A stretch of DNA of 64,000 nucleotides, taken from Bolinopsis microptera (taxonomy: Eukaryota; Ctenophora; Tentaculata; Lobata; Bolinopsidae). The notes under the pieces are model-generated. The model was given only the letters and a program-made list of their open reading frames with translations, made no database searches and was not told where the DNA came from. A program made the position numbers and the translations under genes. Positions 25,085 through 36,405 of this stretch are shown here, in pieces. The DNA lies in assembly GCF_026151205.1 (NCBI RefSeq), contig NC_087073.1, positions 17,255,837 to 17,319,836 of the forward strand, given 5' to 3'. The stretch's first letter is position 1; the number at the start of each line of letters is the position of its first letter.

Positions 25085-26100
25085 CTATCCAGTCTTGTCG
25101 ACTGTTCCACAAATTTGAAGATATGATTGTAGTTTACTGTTTTTAAGGTAGAGTTTACCAATTATCCTCATTCTGAACGTCATGATCTGGATGCACTTGC
25201 AGAGGAGGTGCTGGGATGTTTCTGCTTCTCCTGAAAAGTGTTCACAATCTTGCGTCTCGAAGTTGACGTTGTTTGCCACGTTCTGAAAATAAACTAGTGG
25301 GCTGTGACCTATCCTGAAAGCGACCATGTAAGCCATCTGATGTGAGTTCCAGAAAAATTAAAGTTCCTGTATTTATATTTGTGGAGGAACATCTCAAGTG
25401 GAATGTTCCTTTGTCACTGAGTGTGGCCTAATTGGGAGGAAGGGATCTGGTCCTATGGGGATGTTGTTGGATTGATCGTCCCTTGCGAATTCGTCCGCTA
25501 GTTCTTTACCGTATACTCCTTCATGTCCTGGAGTTCTACTCGATGATAATACCTAGTGAGTTGAGTTGGTCTGAGATGTTCAGAACAAACCTGGAGTTAA
25601 AACTGGTGCTGTTAAGCGCTTTAAATGCAGCCTGGGAATCTGAGATGCTAAGTTATCATTAGTCCAGATACTTGCCATGTATAACGCAAATAGCGGGTAC
25701 AATTTCCTCAATGAACCTGAAGAAGGAATATCTGTCCTGAAATGATACCATGTATCGTCGAGCTAAAAAATGAATCAAAAGTTCGAGTAAATCGTTAAAC
25801 GTTGTATGTCCTATTTGCATCCCCTAAGCATTGCAATGATGTTTATTCCTGGTCCGGTTAGCTTTGCGTCACAGAACTAAAGAAGTCCACTATGCTTTAG
25901 TGAGCTATGCTGTCCACCAGGGTACTGTAGATCTAATGGTTCCCCGTGTAATGGGGCAGGCTGTGAAAAAGCATCTCTGCAGGATGTCCGAGATGAACTG
26001 TTTTCGAGTGTTGAGAACTTCCGCTGTAGAACTGAATAGAACCAGTTGCAGTAGGGGTGTCAGTCAAACACTGCTGGCTACTAGATGATTGTAGAGCGTC
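25085..26100 (-). pseudogene. Decayed non-LTR retrotransposon nested inside the DNA transposon
   Basis: Reading the minus strand from about 26100 down, fragments in shifting frames resemble the end of an ORF2. RNase H words come first (SDSQAAFKAL, then TPGHEGVYGKELADEFA near 25480-25540). They are followed in another frame by a terminal knuckle with a C..C..H..C pattern (DCEHF..SQHLLCKC, about 25200-25255). Multiple frameshifts and stops show an old, dead insertion. Just upstream, 26145-26210 and 26290-26355 are near-identical direct repeats. Confidence 0.65.
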
Positions 26101-26743
26101 CAGTCACACTTCAATAAAGAGTGTGGCAAAGCTAACCCGGTCCCCTGAAAAGTGGTTACTGGAGGAAGAAGTGCCAGGAATTCTCGCTATCAGTGTGTCC
26201 TCGTAGTCAGAGTTGACATCCCTAACACTGTCTTATCACGAGCCTGTGTCTAGCGTGTGTCAGCCCTAACGCATTAGCTGTCTTAACTGAAAAGACCTGA
26301 AAAGTGGTTACTGGAGGGAGAAGTGCCAAGACTACTCATTATCAGTGTGTCCTTGTAGTCAGGATGAGCGAATTGGGATCCCTAGCTCTGTGCTGGGTGA
26401 CTTCGATGGGACCTGAATGCTGAAAGAGAATTTCCTGGTGATTTAATAGCTCTTAGAGCTATGTATCTGTGTCTAACGTATCGTCGTTTGTGTGTGTACT
26501 ATCTTGTAACCTGATATCTGAAAGAGAAATTTCCTGGTGCTTGGTAGCTGTTAGTGTTGACTTCCTGGTTCCTATGGGAACTTTGAGTTGGCAAGTCCCA
26601 ACCTTTGTACTCAACAAGAGAGCACACCACCCGTTAGTGCCAACCAGGCCACACCACGTGGAGGTTCGGAGAGGATTTCGTGACCCAAATTGCGGGTCAA
26701 GCATCAAGGTACCGAGCAAGATTTAATTCCGATGAATGTTCTC

Positions 26744-28402
26744 TCAATCTAAACTTATTATTGAACCATCCTGGGTCTTCACCCAACACTGGGAAGATAT
26801 ATCGTGCTCAATACAGATCGCCACCGCAGGTCTTCTCTCTCCCGATCGAGCATTTCCTTTTCTTTGTGATGCTTTAGATGTCTTAACAGATATAGAAAGC
26901 ACTTTGCCCTGCACAACCGTGCGCCTTCTTTTTTCATCCTTGCCTGTTATGAGTATACCAGTTATTGTTCCACCAACTTGCACCTCTTGAGCGTTGCATA
27001 GCTCTGGTTCTGCTAAACCTTTACAGACTGGGCAATACAACCCGATACTTGTATCCAAGGCAAGACCAAAAAATCTGTTCCTTCGGCTTTTCGCACCAAA
27101 GTTGGTCTTGCCTTGGTTACAATATTTGGTCACGGCAGACCGATAGTCTATCTCCTTCCCCCGAATTCTGACCTTAGTGGAGCTATCAACCAGCTCTTCG
27201 TCCTCATAATCAGAAAAATTGTCTTCACTCTCATGGTCTGATTCATCATCTGATTGTTGTTCACTACCATATGAGAGTGGAAATTGGAGACTCCGCCGTC
27301 TTTCAGAAATAACATTTCCATTATCACCTGAAAGATACAAACTTCTATAACTAGAAGAGGAAACAAAGAGTTCCTCTCCAATCTTGGATCCTCTTTTTAA
27401 GCTTTGGAAAAGGTTACTCATCTTGACCGAACCTCCAAAATCAACAGCAATCTTTTTCTCTGGATGTTTGCTCCACTCAGAACGAAAGAGTGTCTTCCAC
27501 CGGGTATGAGCGGTTTTATTAACACTTGTACCACATTCAACATCAAGCGTATTCTCCACCTCTAATAGTCGGTTGTAACGACCCGTGGCTTCAGGGAGTC
27601 TTGTAGAGTCGATTTGTGTGCGTCTACCGGAGTGCCGTCCAACCCTAATTCGAGCGAAGAGTTGTTCATTATGATCAGACGATAAAAACCACGGTATTAC
27701 TGGTGCTTTGGGGTGATTACAAATCAAGTCGACAAAATACAAGACAAGGCCGTTAGCTGCGGTTATTAAGTCTTTGAAGCTTTCTCTAGTTATGAAGTTC
27801 TCGCTGGTATTGAATTTCTTCGAGTGTTCTCCCCACAGAGTGAAGAACGTGAAAACAGTCCACGCATTTTCAGCTCTTTCTGAAACAGTCAGCGATTTGT
27901 CATAAAACGCTGCCAGGAGCAAAAACCCGGCCTTAAGATAGGCCGAGAGGCTCAGAAATCCTGCTTGTTTTAGAACATCCCATGTAGCCATTAGCTCTGC
28001 AGCACACTGCGGGTTTTGTCTATCAGAGTGCTGCAGAGTTGTAATAGGGGATACAGAGTCTCTGAATTCTTCACTTTCCGTAGCGAGTTTAAGAATCATC
28101 CCCCAGTTTAGGGTGAACTTCGTGTCCTCGATCGAATCAGAATCGGCCATTATGATGAATCTAGTACTGAGGTAATGGAGACAGTTAACCAGTTTTTTCA
28201 ACACATGACAGATGTCCTGCATGGGAACAGGGAAAGTCTCCTGTTTTGTTGAAGTAAAATACTGGCGGGTACTCCAACTTCGACAGTTCGCTCTGACAGC
28301 CAGATATTTCAAAATTTGAGATATCTTATGACCATTAATGACCATTAATGACAATGTCAGTTTCGGAAAAATCTCAAATACTGACATTAATGGTCGTTGC
28401 AT
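26744..28402 (-). CDS. Putative transposase-like protein of the 4.77-kb element
   Basis: A 552-codon open frame. The first roughly 25 residues are encoded by the element's subterminal hairpin, so the true start may be Met85 (MADSDSIED). Residues 100-230 are mostly helical and hydrophobic. At 240-255 the motif FLSSDHNEQLFARIRVGR recalls the late segment of cut-and-paste transposases (D/Q-x-x-E-x-x-F-x-x-I-R), where the last acidic catalytic residue lies. The later part has a strongly acidic run (about 385-410), basic patches and a CPVC pair. No DDE triad is certain, and I could not name the superfamily. It may be the C-terminal exon of a longer transposase. It lies wholly inside the inverted repeats and is intact. 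Confidence 0.55.
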   Translation of the reverse strand: MQRPLMSVFEIFPKLTLSLMVINGHKISQILKYLAVRANCRSWSTRQYFTSTKQETFPVPMQDICHVLKKLVNCLHYLSTRFIIMADSDSIEDTKFTLNWGMILKLATESEEFRDSVSPITTLQHSDRQNPQCAAELMATWDVLKQAGFLSLSAYLKAGFLLLAAFYDKSLTVSERAENAWTVFTFFTLWGEHSKKFNTSENFITRESFKDLITAANGLVLYFVDLICNHPKAPVIPWFLSSDHNEQLFARIRVGRHSGRRTQIDSTRLPEATGRYNRLLEVENTLDVECGTSVNKTAHTRWKTLFRSEWSKHPEKKIAVDFGGSVKMSNLFQSLKRGSKIGEELFVSSSSYRSLYLSGDNGNVISERRRSLQFPLSYGSEQQSDDESDHESEDNFSDYEDEELVDSSTKVRIRGKEIDYRSAVTKYCNQGKTNFGAKSRRNRFFGLALDTSIGLYCPVCKGLAEPELCNAQEVQVGGTITGILITGKDEKRRRTVVQGKVLSISVKTSKASQRKGNARSGERRPAVAICIEHDISSQCWVKTQDGSIISLD

Positions 28403-28984
28403 TACCCCCTTCGCGAAGCAAAAATGCTAGTTCGCGCGGCGCGTCGAAGCGGCGAAGTCCTCCAAATACCAAACTCAATAAGTGAAACTGAAAGATTCGA
28501 GCCGGACCCCTTAGAGGAAGATGAAGAAATCGATTTATAAGTTTCATTTTGTTTCAACATGATTTTACCGATTTTTAGAAAATTTTGAATTTCCTTTGTG
28601 TCAGAAAACAAAATGATGAAAAATACCCTTATTTTCTGTGACGTCCGAAATGTGACGGTTTTTGTTCAATTTTGCCATATTTTCGGACCGCCAAAATTTC
28701 GGTCGTCGCAAATTGGTCCGCCACAAAAATGTCTTGTAAGGTAGGTGTTAAGAACATTTAACAATCTCACTCCTGCTGCTGGTTGATGCACAATTCTCAA
28801 ATTGCATCAAACGTACGTGTTCCTGTATTTATTGGTCGGATGTAAGGTTGGTTTAAGAGCTGCGGTTTAAACTGAAAGGACGATTAATCGATACCATATT
28901 TTATTAACATTATCTCTGTAGTTTCCTTTGGAGCTTTAGCTGCGTGTGCCGTGTACGTTTATTTTTTACTTTTTAGAATTAATA

Positions 28985-29235
28985 GCTTTTTTAGATGGAG
29001 TCCTTTGCAGAGTACTACGAAAGGGCCTGGTACAGACTCTATCCCAGCACCCCTGTCCTCTTCGCCGACACCACTGGAGGTGGAATCAGCACGACGTATT
29101 GGCCGGCATATCTATCTCCTCTAACGTCGTACAACATGGGATAATCCTACCATTTGGCGTTTAATCGATGTCCTGAATAAATAGCAAAACCTGACCGACT
29201 GGGAGATTAACCAAAAGCAGTTGAGACTGGTTGTG
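28985..29235 (+). pseudogene. MULE-type transposase C-terminal relic
   Basis: Across two frames, phrases resemble the C-terminal region of MULE/FLYWCH-associated transposases (the N..E.WH....HPTIWRLI..L..EQ pattern). Here it reads YYERAWYRLYPSTPVL in one frame and TIWRLIDVLNK..QNLTDWEINQKQLRLVV in another. Frameshifts separate them. It lies about 240 bp outside the right end of the 4.77-kb transposon and is unrelated to it. The remainder of the element is not visible. Confidence 0.4.
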
Positions 29236-29239
29236 CAGT

Positions 29240-30400
29240 TGAACTGTCTAATAAGAAGATTCTGAAGACTGAAGAGTATAGTATACTCAGTATACGAGCT
29301 GTTGACAGTATGAAGCTAGTCAGCTGAGACTGCTAAACTATCCATTACCGATAATTTATTCTAAATCGTCCACAAAGTCTAGTTGTGTTTTGTCTCGTTG
29401 CCGGGCCGGGGGGTTTATGATTACTTTATAGGATTTTGATCGGTCGGTAAACTTTTTTATGGCCAAATTTGAGTCTTTTTGCTCGACTTTTACTTTGATC
29501 ATTACTTCAGTCGACACCAATTTAAGAATAAACCCTAACCAACATTGACAAAATCAAATTCTAACCATGAGCCTCACTAAATTGAATGTAAAATATATCC
29601 ACTGATCTAAATTCTCATGCCCATGGACATTATGGTTCAGATGCTGCCAAAATATTTTGTTGTTTCCTTGTCAATTTCTTTAATCCCAAACAATAAGGCG
29701 ATCGTAACTGACCAAAATTTGAAATATGTATTTATTTTGCATATTTTAGATGGTTGACATAGTTGTGCTAGTTCGCTACAGTGTTGTCAAATTAAATACT
29801 TCCAGTTTCCTTACTTGCTGCTATTTAAGTAAGATTTGTATCCACTTATTTAATATTCCTTGTTTGATCTGCTACATTCTTTAATTGATGTACAGTCAGT
29901 AGGTAAGATAGGACCTATAGTACAGACAGATCCGTCTGAAAAAATCGATCTGCCGTCACACGAAGCTTTTAAGGATTTTTGACGTTTTTGAGTGCCATTA
30001 GGTGCCCTTTATGGCTGCAGGCTGACCAACTTTTCCAAACTTTTCCACGTGTGTCGTGTCTTAAGGCCACTTTTTGCCACTTTACCACTTTTTACCACCT
30101 ATCTTGTTTGTCGAATATTTTTAGTTGTGAACATCGTAAAAGATTGCGGATCAATCGAGGGTGTTCATATTATGAGGAAGAAAAACTTTTGCGCAGACAA
30201 TTTTTACGTCAGATAATCAGTTAATCACTTAATTGGATAATTATCAATTAACTAATTAGCAAAATTGTAAATATTTTTTATTGGCTCAAAATGATCGGAA
30301 TAGCTAAAAACACGGATAAAAGTTATTTTTAGAAAAACTTTGAAAGTTTTTTTCGAGACTTGAAAAATTTCGAAAATTTAAAACATTTTTTCTCCCAAAA
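29240..30400. other. No gene recognised
   Basis: AT-rich sequence. Open frames at 29979-30224 are short and without family resemblance. Confidence 0.4.
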
Positions 30401-30573
30401 GTGATCAAATTGCATGAAACGCGGAAGCAAATGCTCTCCAAAAAAACTTAGTGAATTTTAATTTGTTTCAAGAATACTAAAATCACCAATATTTGTAGTT
30501 GGAGTTCAGTAAATCTCGGCAGATTTTAGTAATCAGGAATTACTAAGTGGAAAGGTCTGAAACTGAAAAACGT
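30401..30573 (+). repeat. Direct repeat A, left copy
   Basis: About 173 bp, starting GTGATCAAATTGCATGAAAC and ending CTGAAACTGAAAAACGT, recur in the same orientation at 31838-32008. The two copies bracket a broken GPCR fragment. They could be remnants of LTR-like ends or of a segmental duplication. Confidence 0.75.
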
Positions 30574-30856
30574 CTCCGATATCAATTCGGCAAGATGGCC
30601 GTTGGGTTCATTGGATATACCATCTTGCTGTTGATAATTTATATATCGTTCAATGCCACGAAGTTGATGCAAGCAAGTTATTTGAAAGCCATTTCATCGT
30701 ACGCAATTGTTTCAGTGGATGAAAGCTACATGTTATGGAGCACCATGACTTCGGCTCTACGCATCTACTGGTTTTCTATCGACCTGGATAGCTGAATCTA
30801 ATCTTATTCTTGCCATGTGTGGTCGTCTTTGAAAGCTTCTTGGTAAGCGCAGGGTT

Positions 30857-30950
30857 ACCTGGGGACCTCAGGCTATTATATTTATGTTCATAATCATAGA
30901 GATTCGGCGGAATGACAGGCTGAGCGCGGCCCAGTAAGCGCCTAGGGTCT
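30857..30950. repeat. Dispersed repeat, copy 2 of 3 (inverted)
   Basis: Inverted relative of 16960-17055, inserted directly against the 5' edge of the broken GPCR exon. Confidence 0.55.
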
Positions 30951-31243
30951 CTGCTGACAAGAAAAACTATGCAGAATAACGATGAGAATAAGTTCAAAAA
31001 GGTCTCCATCACCATCGCGCTCTTCACGGCACTGTTCCTGGTTTAAGTTATCTGCCTTACTTTATGTTGCTTGCAACTCACATTGTTAGCACTTTTTGTG
31101 TTATTAAAGTAAATAAATCTATCCACCGTTATGGATTTTTGGTGGCCACGTTTCTTCTACCTCTGCTAAATTCAGCTGCAAATCCCTGTCTTTACATCAT
31201 GAGGATGCCTCGGTACCGGAAGTGGCTAGGAAGTGCTCAGTGA
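30950..31243 (+). pseudogene. Rhodopsin-type GPCR fragment (TM6-TM7), frameshifted
   Basis: The frame from about 30948 reads a basic loop, then SITIALFTALFLV (TM6 start), and hits a stop near 31045. One base later the coding continues: LSYLPYFMLLATHIV, an extracellular loop, and TM7 with a canonical NPCLYI (NPxxY) motif. It then has a short tail (RMPRYRKWLGSAQ) and a stop at 31241-31243. A one-base indel therefore breaks the gene. TM1-TM5 are missing; an open frame at 30547-30795 with one hydrophobic stretch is not convincing as their remnant. The fragment differs from the intact GPCR 2 kb away, which lacks NPxxY. Confidence 0.75.
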
Positions 31244-31837
31244 CCGGAATCATCCAGCAGAGTTACAGAGACGCTCTGGAGAAAGGTGAAAACAGGGGTG
31301 AAGGTTTCTGATGCTTTTTCAGCAAAATAATGCATCCATGCTTTGGAAACGAATGGAACCGATAATCCACAGTTATCATAAAAGGACTGTCTTCTGTCCA
31401 TCAACCTTAATTTGGGAGGACGAATTTTGACGTCTTTAATATATATTATGTAAGGAGAAGGTAATGTGTATTTTGGATTTATCAGAACAAGGACAATGCA
31501 AAATGCAGTCACAACAATTTACATAATTATTCCGTGATTCGATTGGAAGAACCAAGTCCTCACGTAGATTAAAGAAAATGATAACCGTTGAGTGGGCCAA
31601 GTATTGGCTGGCACCTTATAAATTTTATAATTTAATCAAAATAATTAAAAATAATGGTTATATCTGATAAGACGTAATAGTGTCTTATATCAAAAGTCAG
31701 TTCTGTTAATTTTTTGACTCTTTGATCCCTTCAAAGGTTTTTTTCGTATTCTTTCTGACAATTTATAAAATTTAGCAATTTACCTACAGCTATGTAAAGT
31801 TTGTATATTATATAGTTTATGTCATATCTTAACCTAA

Positions 31838-32008
31838 GTGATCAAATTGCATGAAACCCCGGAGAAAAATGCTTTTCAAAAAAACTTAATGAATTTTTCG
31901 TTCCAGGAATACTTAAATCACCAATATTTGTAGTTGGAGTTCAGTAAATCTCGGCAGATTTTAGTAACCAGGAATTACTAAGTGGAAAGTTCTGAAACTG
32001 AAAAACGT
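31838..32008 (+). repeat. Direct repeat A, right copy
   Basis: Partner of 30401-30573 with a few substitutions. From 32010 to 33190 I see no gene; a TGTAGCATATTGTAGCATG short tandem lies at about 32280-32335. Confidence 0.75.
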
Positions 32009-33191
32009 TAACCATACGATATAAGAGTTTCATAACTTAAACTAATTACAATACAGCCTTATCGATTTTCACAGAAACTGCACCAATGGCACAGTCAAAA
32101 TCGAACCGATAGCCTGCTGTACTATCATTTTATTGATTTCAATAAAATTTTAGTTTCAGACCTTTTGCGATTCCGCACGTGCCGCGATTTCCTTTTGTCC
32201 TGGGCACTAAACCGAGTGGAACAAGGGATGTGTGTGATGCAGGCCACTCCAACGACTAGGAGTAGACCTCCTTATGTATATTATAGCATGTTGTAGCATA
32301 TTGTAGCATGTATGTAATATGTATGTATATTGTATGTACAAGTAAAACGTAGGCGGTCACCACTTTCCTTGACGAGTTTATGTTTCACTCATCTTTATTG
32401 TTTAATTTTTATCCACCTCCATGAAAATGAAAGGTGGGTTGATTTTCTTTGAGTTTGATCTCAAAAGCTGGTTTTATACGACGGATAGCTTCAGCCTTAA
32501 GTCACTGCTATTAATGTTATACAATCGTATTGACCATTAGTTTGTGTTCGAGTGTTGTCACTTAGTAATGATTCTTTATCAGTGGTGATAAGGCATTGGA
32601 GCTTGGTGCTTTAAAATTCCGTAAGATTTAAATTGGTCGAATTTTCCATTTGTCCTGTCTTTTTATGTTTTATGTATTACCCATATTATTTCATCGCCAC
32701 ATCTATCTCGTGCGTGAATATTTAATTAGTGGCATATATCTATTATCATAACTTTAAAATAAAAGGATTTATCGGCGAACAATTCTTCAGTATCATTATT
32801 GATTAATAAATTGTTGTCTGGCAATTTAAAGATCCATTTTGCTTAATGACTGCTAAGTTATGATTGTGAGATGACTGCTACTTGGTAAGAAGTTCTAAAC
32901 CTACTTAGCAGAAAGTTTAAATTCGTGGTAGCATTCGATTCTAAGGTGCTTTATTTACCTCCTACAATCTGATTGTAATTGATATTTAGAGTTATTATAA
33001 CCAATTATGGCGAAGAATTATTTTGACAAAGATTCCTTCCTCAGATTGTAGCGAAATTATTCTTTCAGTGTATTATTATAGGAATTGCTTCTGCAGCGTA
33101 AAAATGTGTTCCGAAACTAAAGAACAAATCAATGTTTCAATCTTATGACTCCAATTTATAAACTGACTAATACAATAAATAACTAAAGCAG

Positions 33192-35242
33192 ATGGCTGAT
33201 CCCACGACCGACCTTGCAACCAGCCAGTATAGGACTTCTGATCCCTACGAGTGGGGCGTCACATTCGAGTGGGCAGATTACCTTCTAGCCTCCTCCTTTG
33301 TTCCTCTTATCCTACTGGGCACGTTTGCTAACACCAAAACTTTTGTGTTGCTTCTCATAAACCGTGGACATGTTAAGTAAGTAACATATTCGCATGTGCT
33401 TTTCGTTACGTGTTTTTGAGACGAGCGTCCAAATTGTACAGCTACAGTTGTTAAACTATAAAAGACTAGTTAGCAAAATATACTCGGGAGCACTTTAGTA
33501 AATATCAAAGTTAGGTTTGATTAAATTTGCATGGCTAAGGTTTTAGTTTGATTAACAAAATTCTGAATATAATAAATATGCTATTACTCCAAATCTAACA
33601 AATAGCAGTGGGCACTGAACAGGGCCTTGACATCATTATTTCTGAAGCTGATGAATTAACTTCTCACCTAAGGTACTTTTTGAATTCCGAGTAAAATTTA
33701 CTTTCCTAACACAATGAAACTAAATAATACAGGGTGGCCCAAAAGTAACTACCCACACGCAACCCTTTAATAACTCACGTAATTCGTGTCAGAATTTCAC
33801 AAAATTTCAGAGAATAATATAGATATGGGTCAAACTTAGAATTTCTGAAAGTGTCGCAACAGAATTTCATGACTAACAGATGAAATATTACAGGTTGAAC
33901 GCATACGTGATCCTCTCAGTAACCCTCTGTGTAAGTGACGCTCTGATGCTCCTCTTCACGGGTCTCCCCACCGCAGTGTCCATGTTTAAACTGAGGAGAG
34001 CTATACCCCATCCCTACTGCACCATATCCGGCTGGTTCCTCAACTTTAACATCAGACTCTGCTCCTTCATCACAACTTGTATCTGCAGTATGAGATGCTT
34101 TGCAGTGCTCTGCCCCCTCCGCTCAAAGTCCCTCCTCGGAAGCAAATCCCTAGTGCTAATAGTGCTGACTTCAAGCACTCTTGCCTTTCTCAGCGCCTCT
34201 CTTCCTTTCTTCTTTTCTGACCCGGGCAATTGGAACCGGGTGAAGTATTACCAGTTTAACAGGGCGATCGGGTACTGTTTCTTTATTCTACCCATCTCCT
34301 ACACTGACAACTGGTTCCTGACCATGTTATTAATAGAGGGTGTTTTCTTTGTCCCTTTTGCCATCTCCATAGTGACGTGCTGTGTCATGATACCTGTTCT
34401 TCGGAGTAAGGCTCATCATGGACCAATAAACTGTGCTGAAGCTAGAACTCACAAGGCCATTTGGTCCATTTGCAGAATAACCCTGTTTACGGTGGCTTGC
34501 TTCGCACCACAGCTCGTGTGGTCTATTTTGGATAAAGTGTGCGATTTTTATTCGTCAAACTGTTCTGAAGACATACACGGCTCAGATTATTGCAGGTAAA
34601 ACACGTTTTAACTTCTACTTAGTCATAGTGTATAATTAATGCGTTCTTTAAAAAAGCGCCGACGGTATATATTTTTAGATTCTTTACCGTTATCTCGAAT
34701 TATACTGAATTTAATCTCCTAAAATACTGAATTCAATCTCAAAGAATATCATTTATATCTCAAAATACTGAATCAAACCTCTTAAAGCAGGCACTGTGCA
34801 TCACTTACGATAAGTACCTACCTCAACTACAGTTTAACCCATCTCTTAATGAACTTCTGTAGAGCCACCTTCAGCCCCTTCGTATCCAGGCTGAGTAGCT
34901 ACATCAGCCAGTTATCTGCTAACCACAGAATGAATGGAGCAGCTACTTTGCGTTCCCTTCAGTCAAGGTTCGCACAGAGGGTTAATAATGTGGGTAAAAT
35001 GGTGAGTTTGGGCTGTTAGAATATTTTTATTCATGTTAAAATATTAGCACGTCTTGCATTCGATTCCGATCATTAGCTCATTAGTATTTGTGCAACTTTA
35101 TGGTTGAATATTTTTAAATTAATGAGATATCCTTCAGGTAACGTCTCCAGTCCGGTTCGGGATTCCAAAAGATGACATTTCGTTTCAAGTTTGTCAGGAC
35201 ACTGAATTTTTGGCACTGAAAAGTCCTGAAGTTTGTTCATGA
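33192..35242 (+). CDS. Divergent rhodopsin-like GPCR, four exons
   Basis: Exons 33192-33376, 33894-34595, 34791-35001 and 35138-35242 join in frame (phases 2, 2, 0) into 400 residues with GT..AG introns. Seven hydrophobic spans are visible. TM1 has GTFAN (Asn1.50 position). TM2 is LNAYVILSVTLCVSDALMLL (Asp2.50). TM3 begins with the conserved Cys and ends MRCFAVLCP where DRYxAVxxP is expected. TM6 has CFAPQ for CWxP, and TM7 has FCRATFSPFV in place of NPxxY. The DRY, CWxP and NPxxY switches are therefore all altered, while N1.50, D2.50 and the ECL Cys remain. An orphan receptor of a lineage-specific family is likely; the ligand is unknown. Intron 1 contains a mariner-type MITE end. The C-terminal tail is short (about 50 residues) and Ser/Thr-poor. 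Confidence 0.85.
33730..33860 (+). repeat. MITE end inside GPCR intron 1
   Basis: CAGGGTGGCCCAAAAGTAACTACCCACACG follows a TA and matches the terminal architecture of the 4827-5593 element. The opposite end is not recognisable. Confidence 0.6.
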
Positions 35243-35404
35243 AATAACATTCATTTTTAACCTTTTAATTGTTTTTGCTGGGAGGATACATGATTTATCC
35301 GTTTTAGTAAATTGATACTGTTCTGCTAACTTACCTGAGCTGCTGATATTTATTTAAACATTAAACAACCAATCTTAAAATGCTCACAGTCAAGATGGTC
35401 CATT

Positions 35405-35960
35405 TTAATCTTTAAAGGGGGGGGGGGGGGGGCAATGGGTATTTTTTTGTGAAACTTGATTTCGAGATAGTAGTTGACCAACAAACTAGGACCAGTGACC
35501 AAACTTTTGAGGGGGTCCTGGACCCCAACCGCCAAACGGTGCGCGCAGGGCAGCCACGCCCATGTTTGGTCAAAATTAGGCCCAATTTAGCCAAATACCC
35601 TGAACATGCCCAAAACCCAGATTTTAGGTGTTCTACTTGTAACAAGTGGTCTCTTGAACTCCCATATGAAATTTCATATTGAAGATTGGACAAAAATGAC
35701 TAAGTTATTCAAGTCAAAAACCATATGCCCATATTTTATTTGGGCATACGCACCAAATTTTGTAGATTTCGTCCCATAAATTGGTCAAATATCAATATTT
35801 TTCAATTAAACTTAGATTTTTTTGATTTAGGCCTCAAAAAAATTTGGATTCCAAAATTATATTACAGAACTTCAGAATTTGGCCGCCAAATTTTTTTGAG
35901 GCCTAAATCAAAAATTTGTTTTTAAAATAAGGTCGAAATGCGATTTCGAGTTGATTTAAA
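35405..35960. repeat. Fold-back family copy with G-tract
   Basis: It starts with an 18-G tract and carries CAACCGCCAAACGGTG and CAGGGCAGCCACGCCC, followed by GGCCGCCAAATTTTTTTGAGGCC. It corresponds to one arm plus centre of the element at 38578-39480. Open frames across it are artefacts. Confidence 0.65.
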
Positions 35961-36405
35961 AAATTTCATGCAAAAATTTTGAAAACTGATTGAGTTGTTA
36001 CAATTTTAATGAAATCAATTCCGCGATATCGCAAAACGAGATATGGACAATTTAGTTAATTTCTTCATTTTTCCCCCTTAGCTTAATAACTCGATAACTT
36101 GATAATTTAATAGCGTAGATACAATTTTATTTCTTGCTGTATATTTTTGTTTTGAACTTGTTGTAAATTGTATTTCTTGCTATACATTTCTTGTTGTTAA
36201 ATTTGACAAATTTTGGAATTTAGAATTCTCTAAAAATAGGTTCCGTCAGCAGTGATGTAAAAGATCCTCTCTAGGTGTAACGAATGTAAACAATAAAACA
36301 AATTATAACATACCTTGTTCTTACATTCCAAAATCAATCAAACTAAAAGTAAAAACAATTGTAATTAATCCATGTCGTAATCCATCGTAGAATACAAAAC
36401 CTGTT

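Larger units (their letters stand above)
23978..28743 (-). mobile_element. 4.77-kb DNA transposon with TA target site, unclassified
   Basis: The outermost 19 bp are perfect inverted repeats (TACCTTACAAGACATTTTT at 23978 and its reverse complement ending 28743), read as CCTTACAAG ends flanked by TA. Inside both ends is a quasi-palindromic module, CCATATTTTCGGACCGCC followed by AAAATTTCGGTCGTCG. It occurs at about 24034-24068 and 28676-28710 in direct, not inverted, orientation. Further in, a second inverted pair (CGCGAAGGGGGTRATGCAAC) leads into a hairpin of CATTAATG words at about 24390-24460 and 28326-28400. A 34-bp hairpin also lies near 24318-24350. The element carries the 552-codon minus-strand ORF and is interrupted by a retrotransposon relic, so it is probably immobile. 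Confidence 0.78.

Noticed and set aside
26459-26990. Short frames on both strands between the nested relic and the 552-codon ORF
   Set aside because: No similarity, and they overlap each other and the transposon ORF end.
30547-30795. 82-codon frame as TM1-TM3 of the broken GPCR
   Set aside because: One hydrophobic stretch only, with no GN, LxxxD or DRY-like motif.
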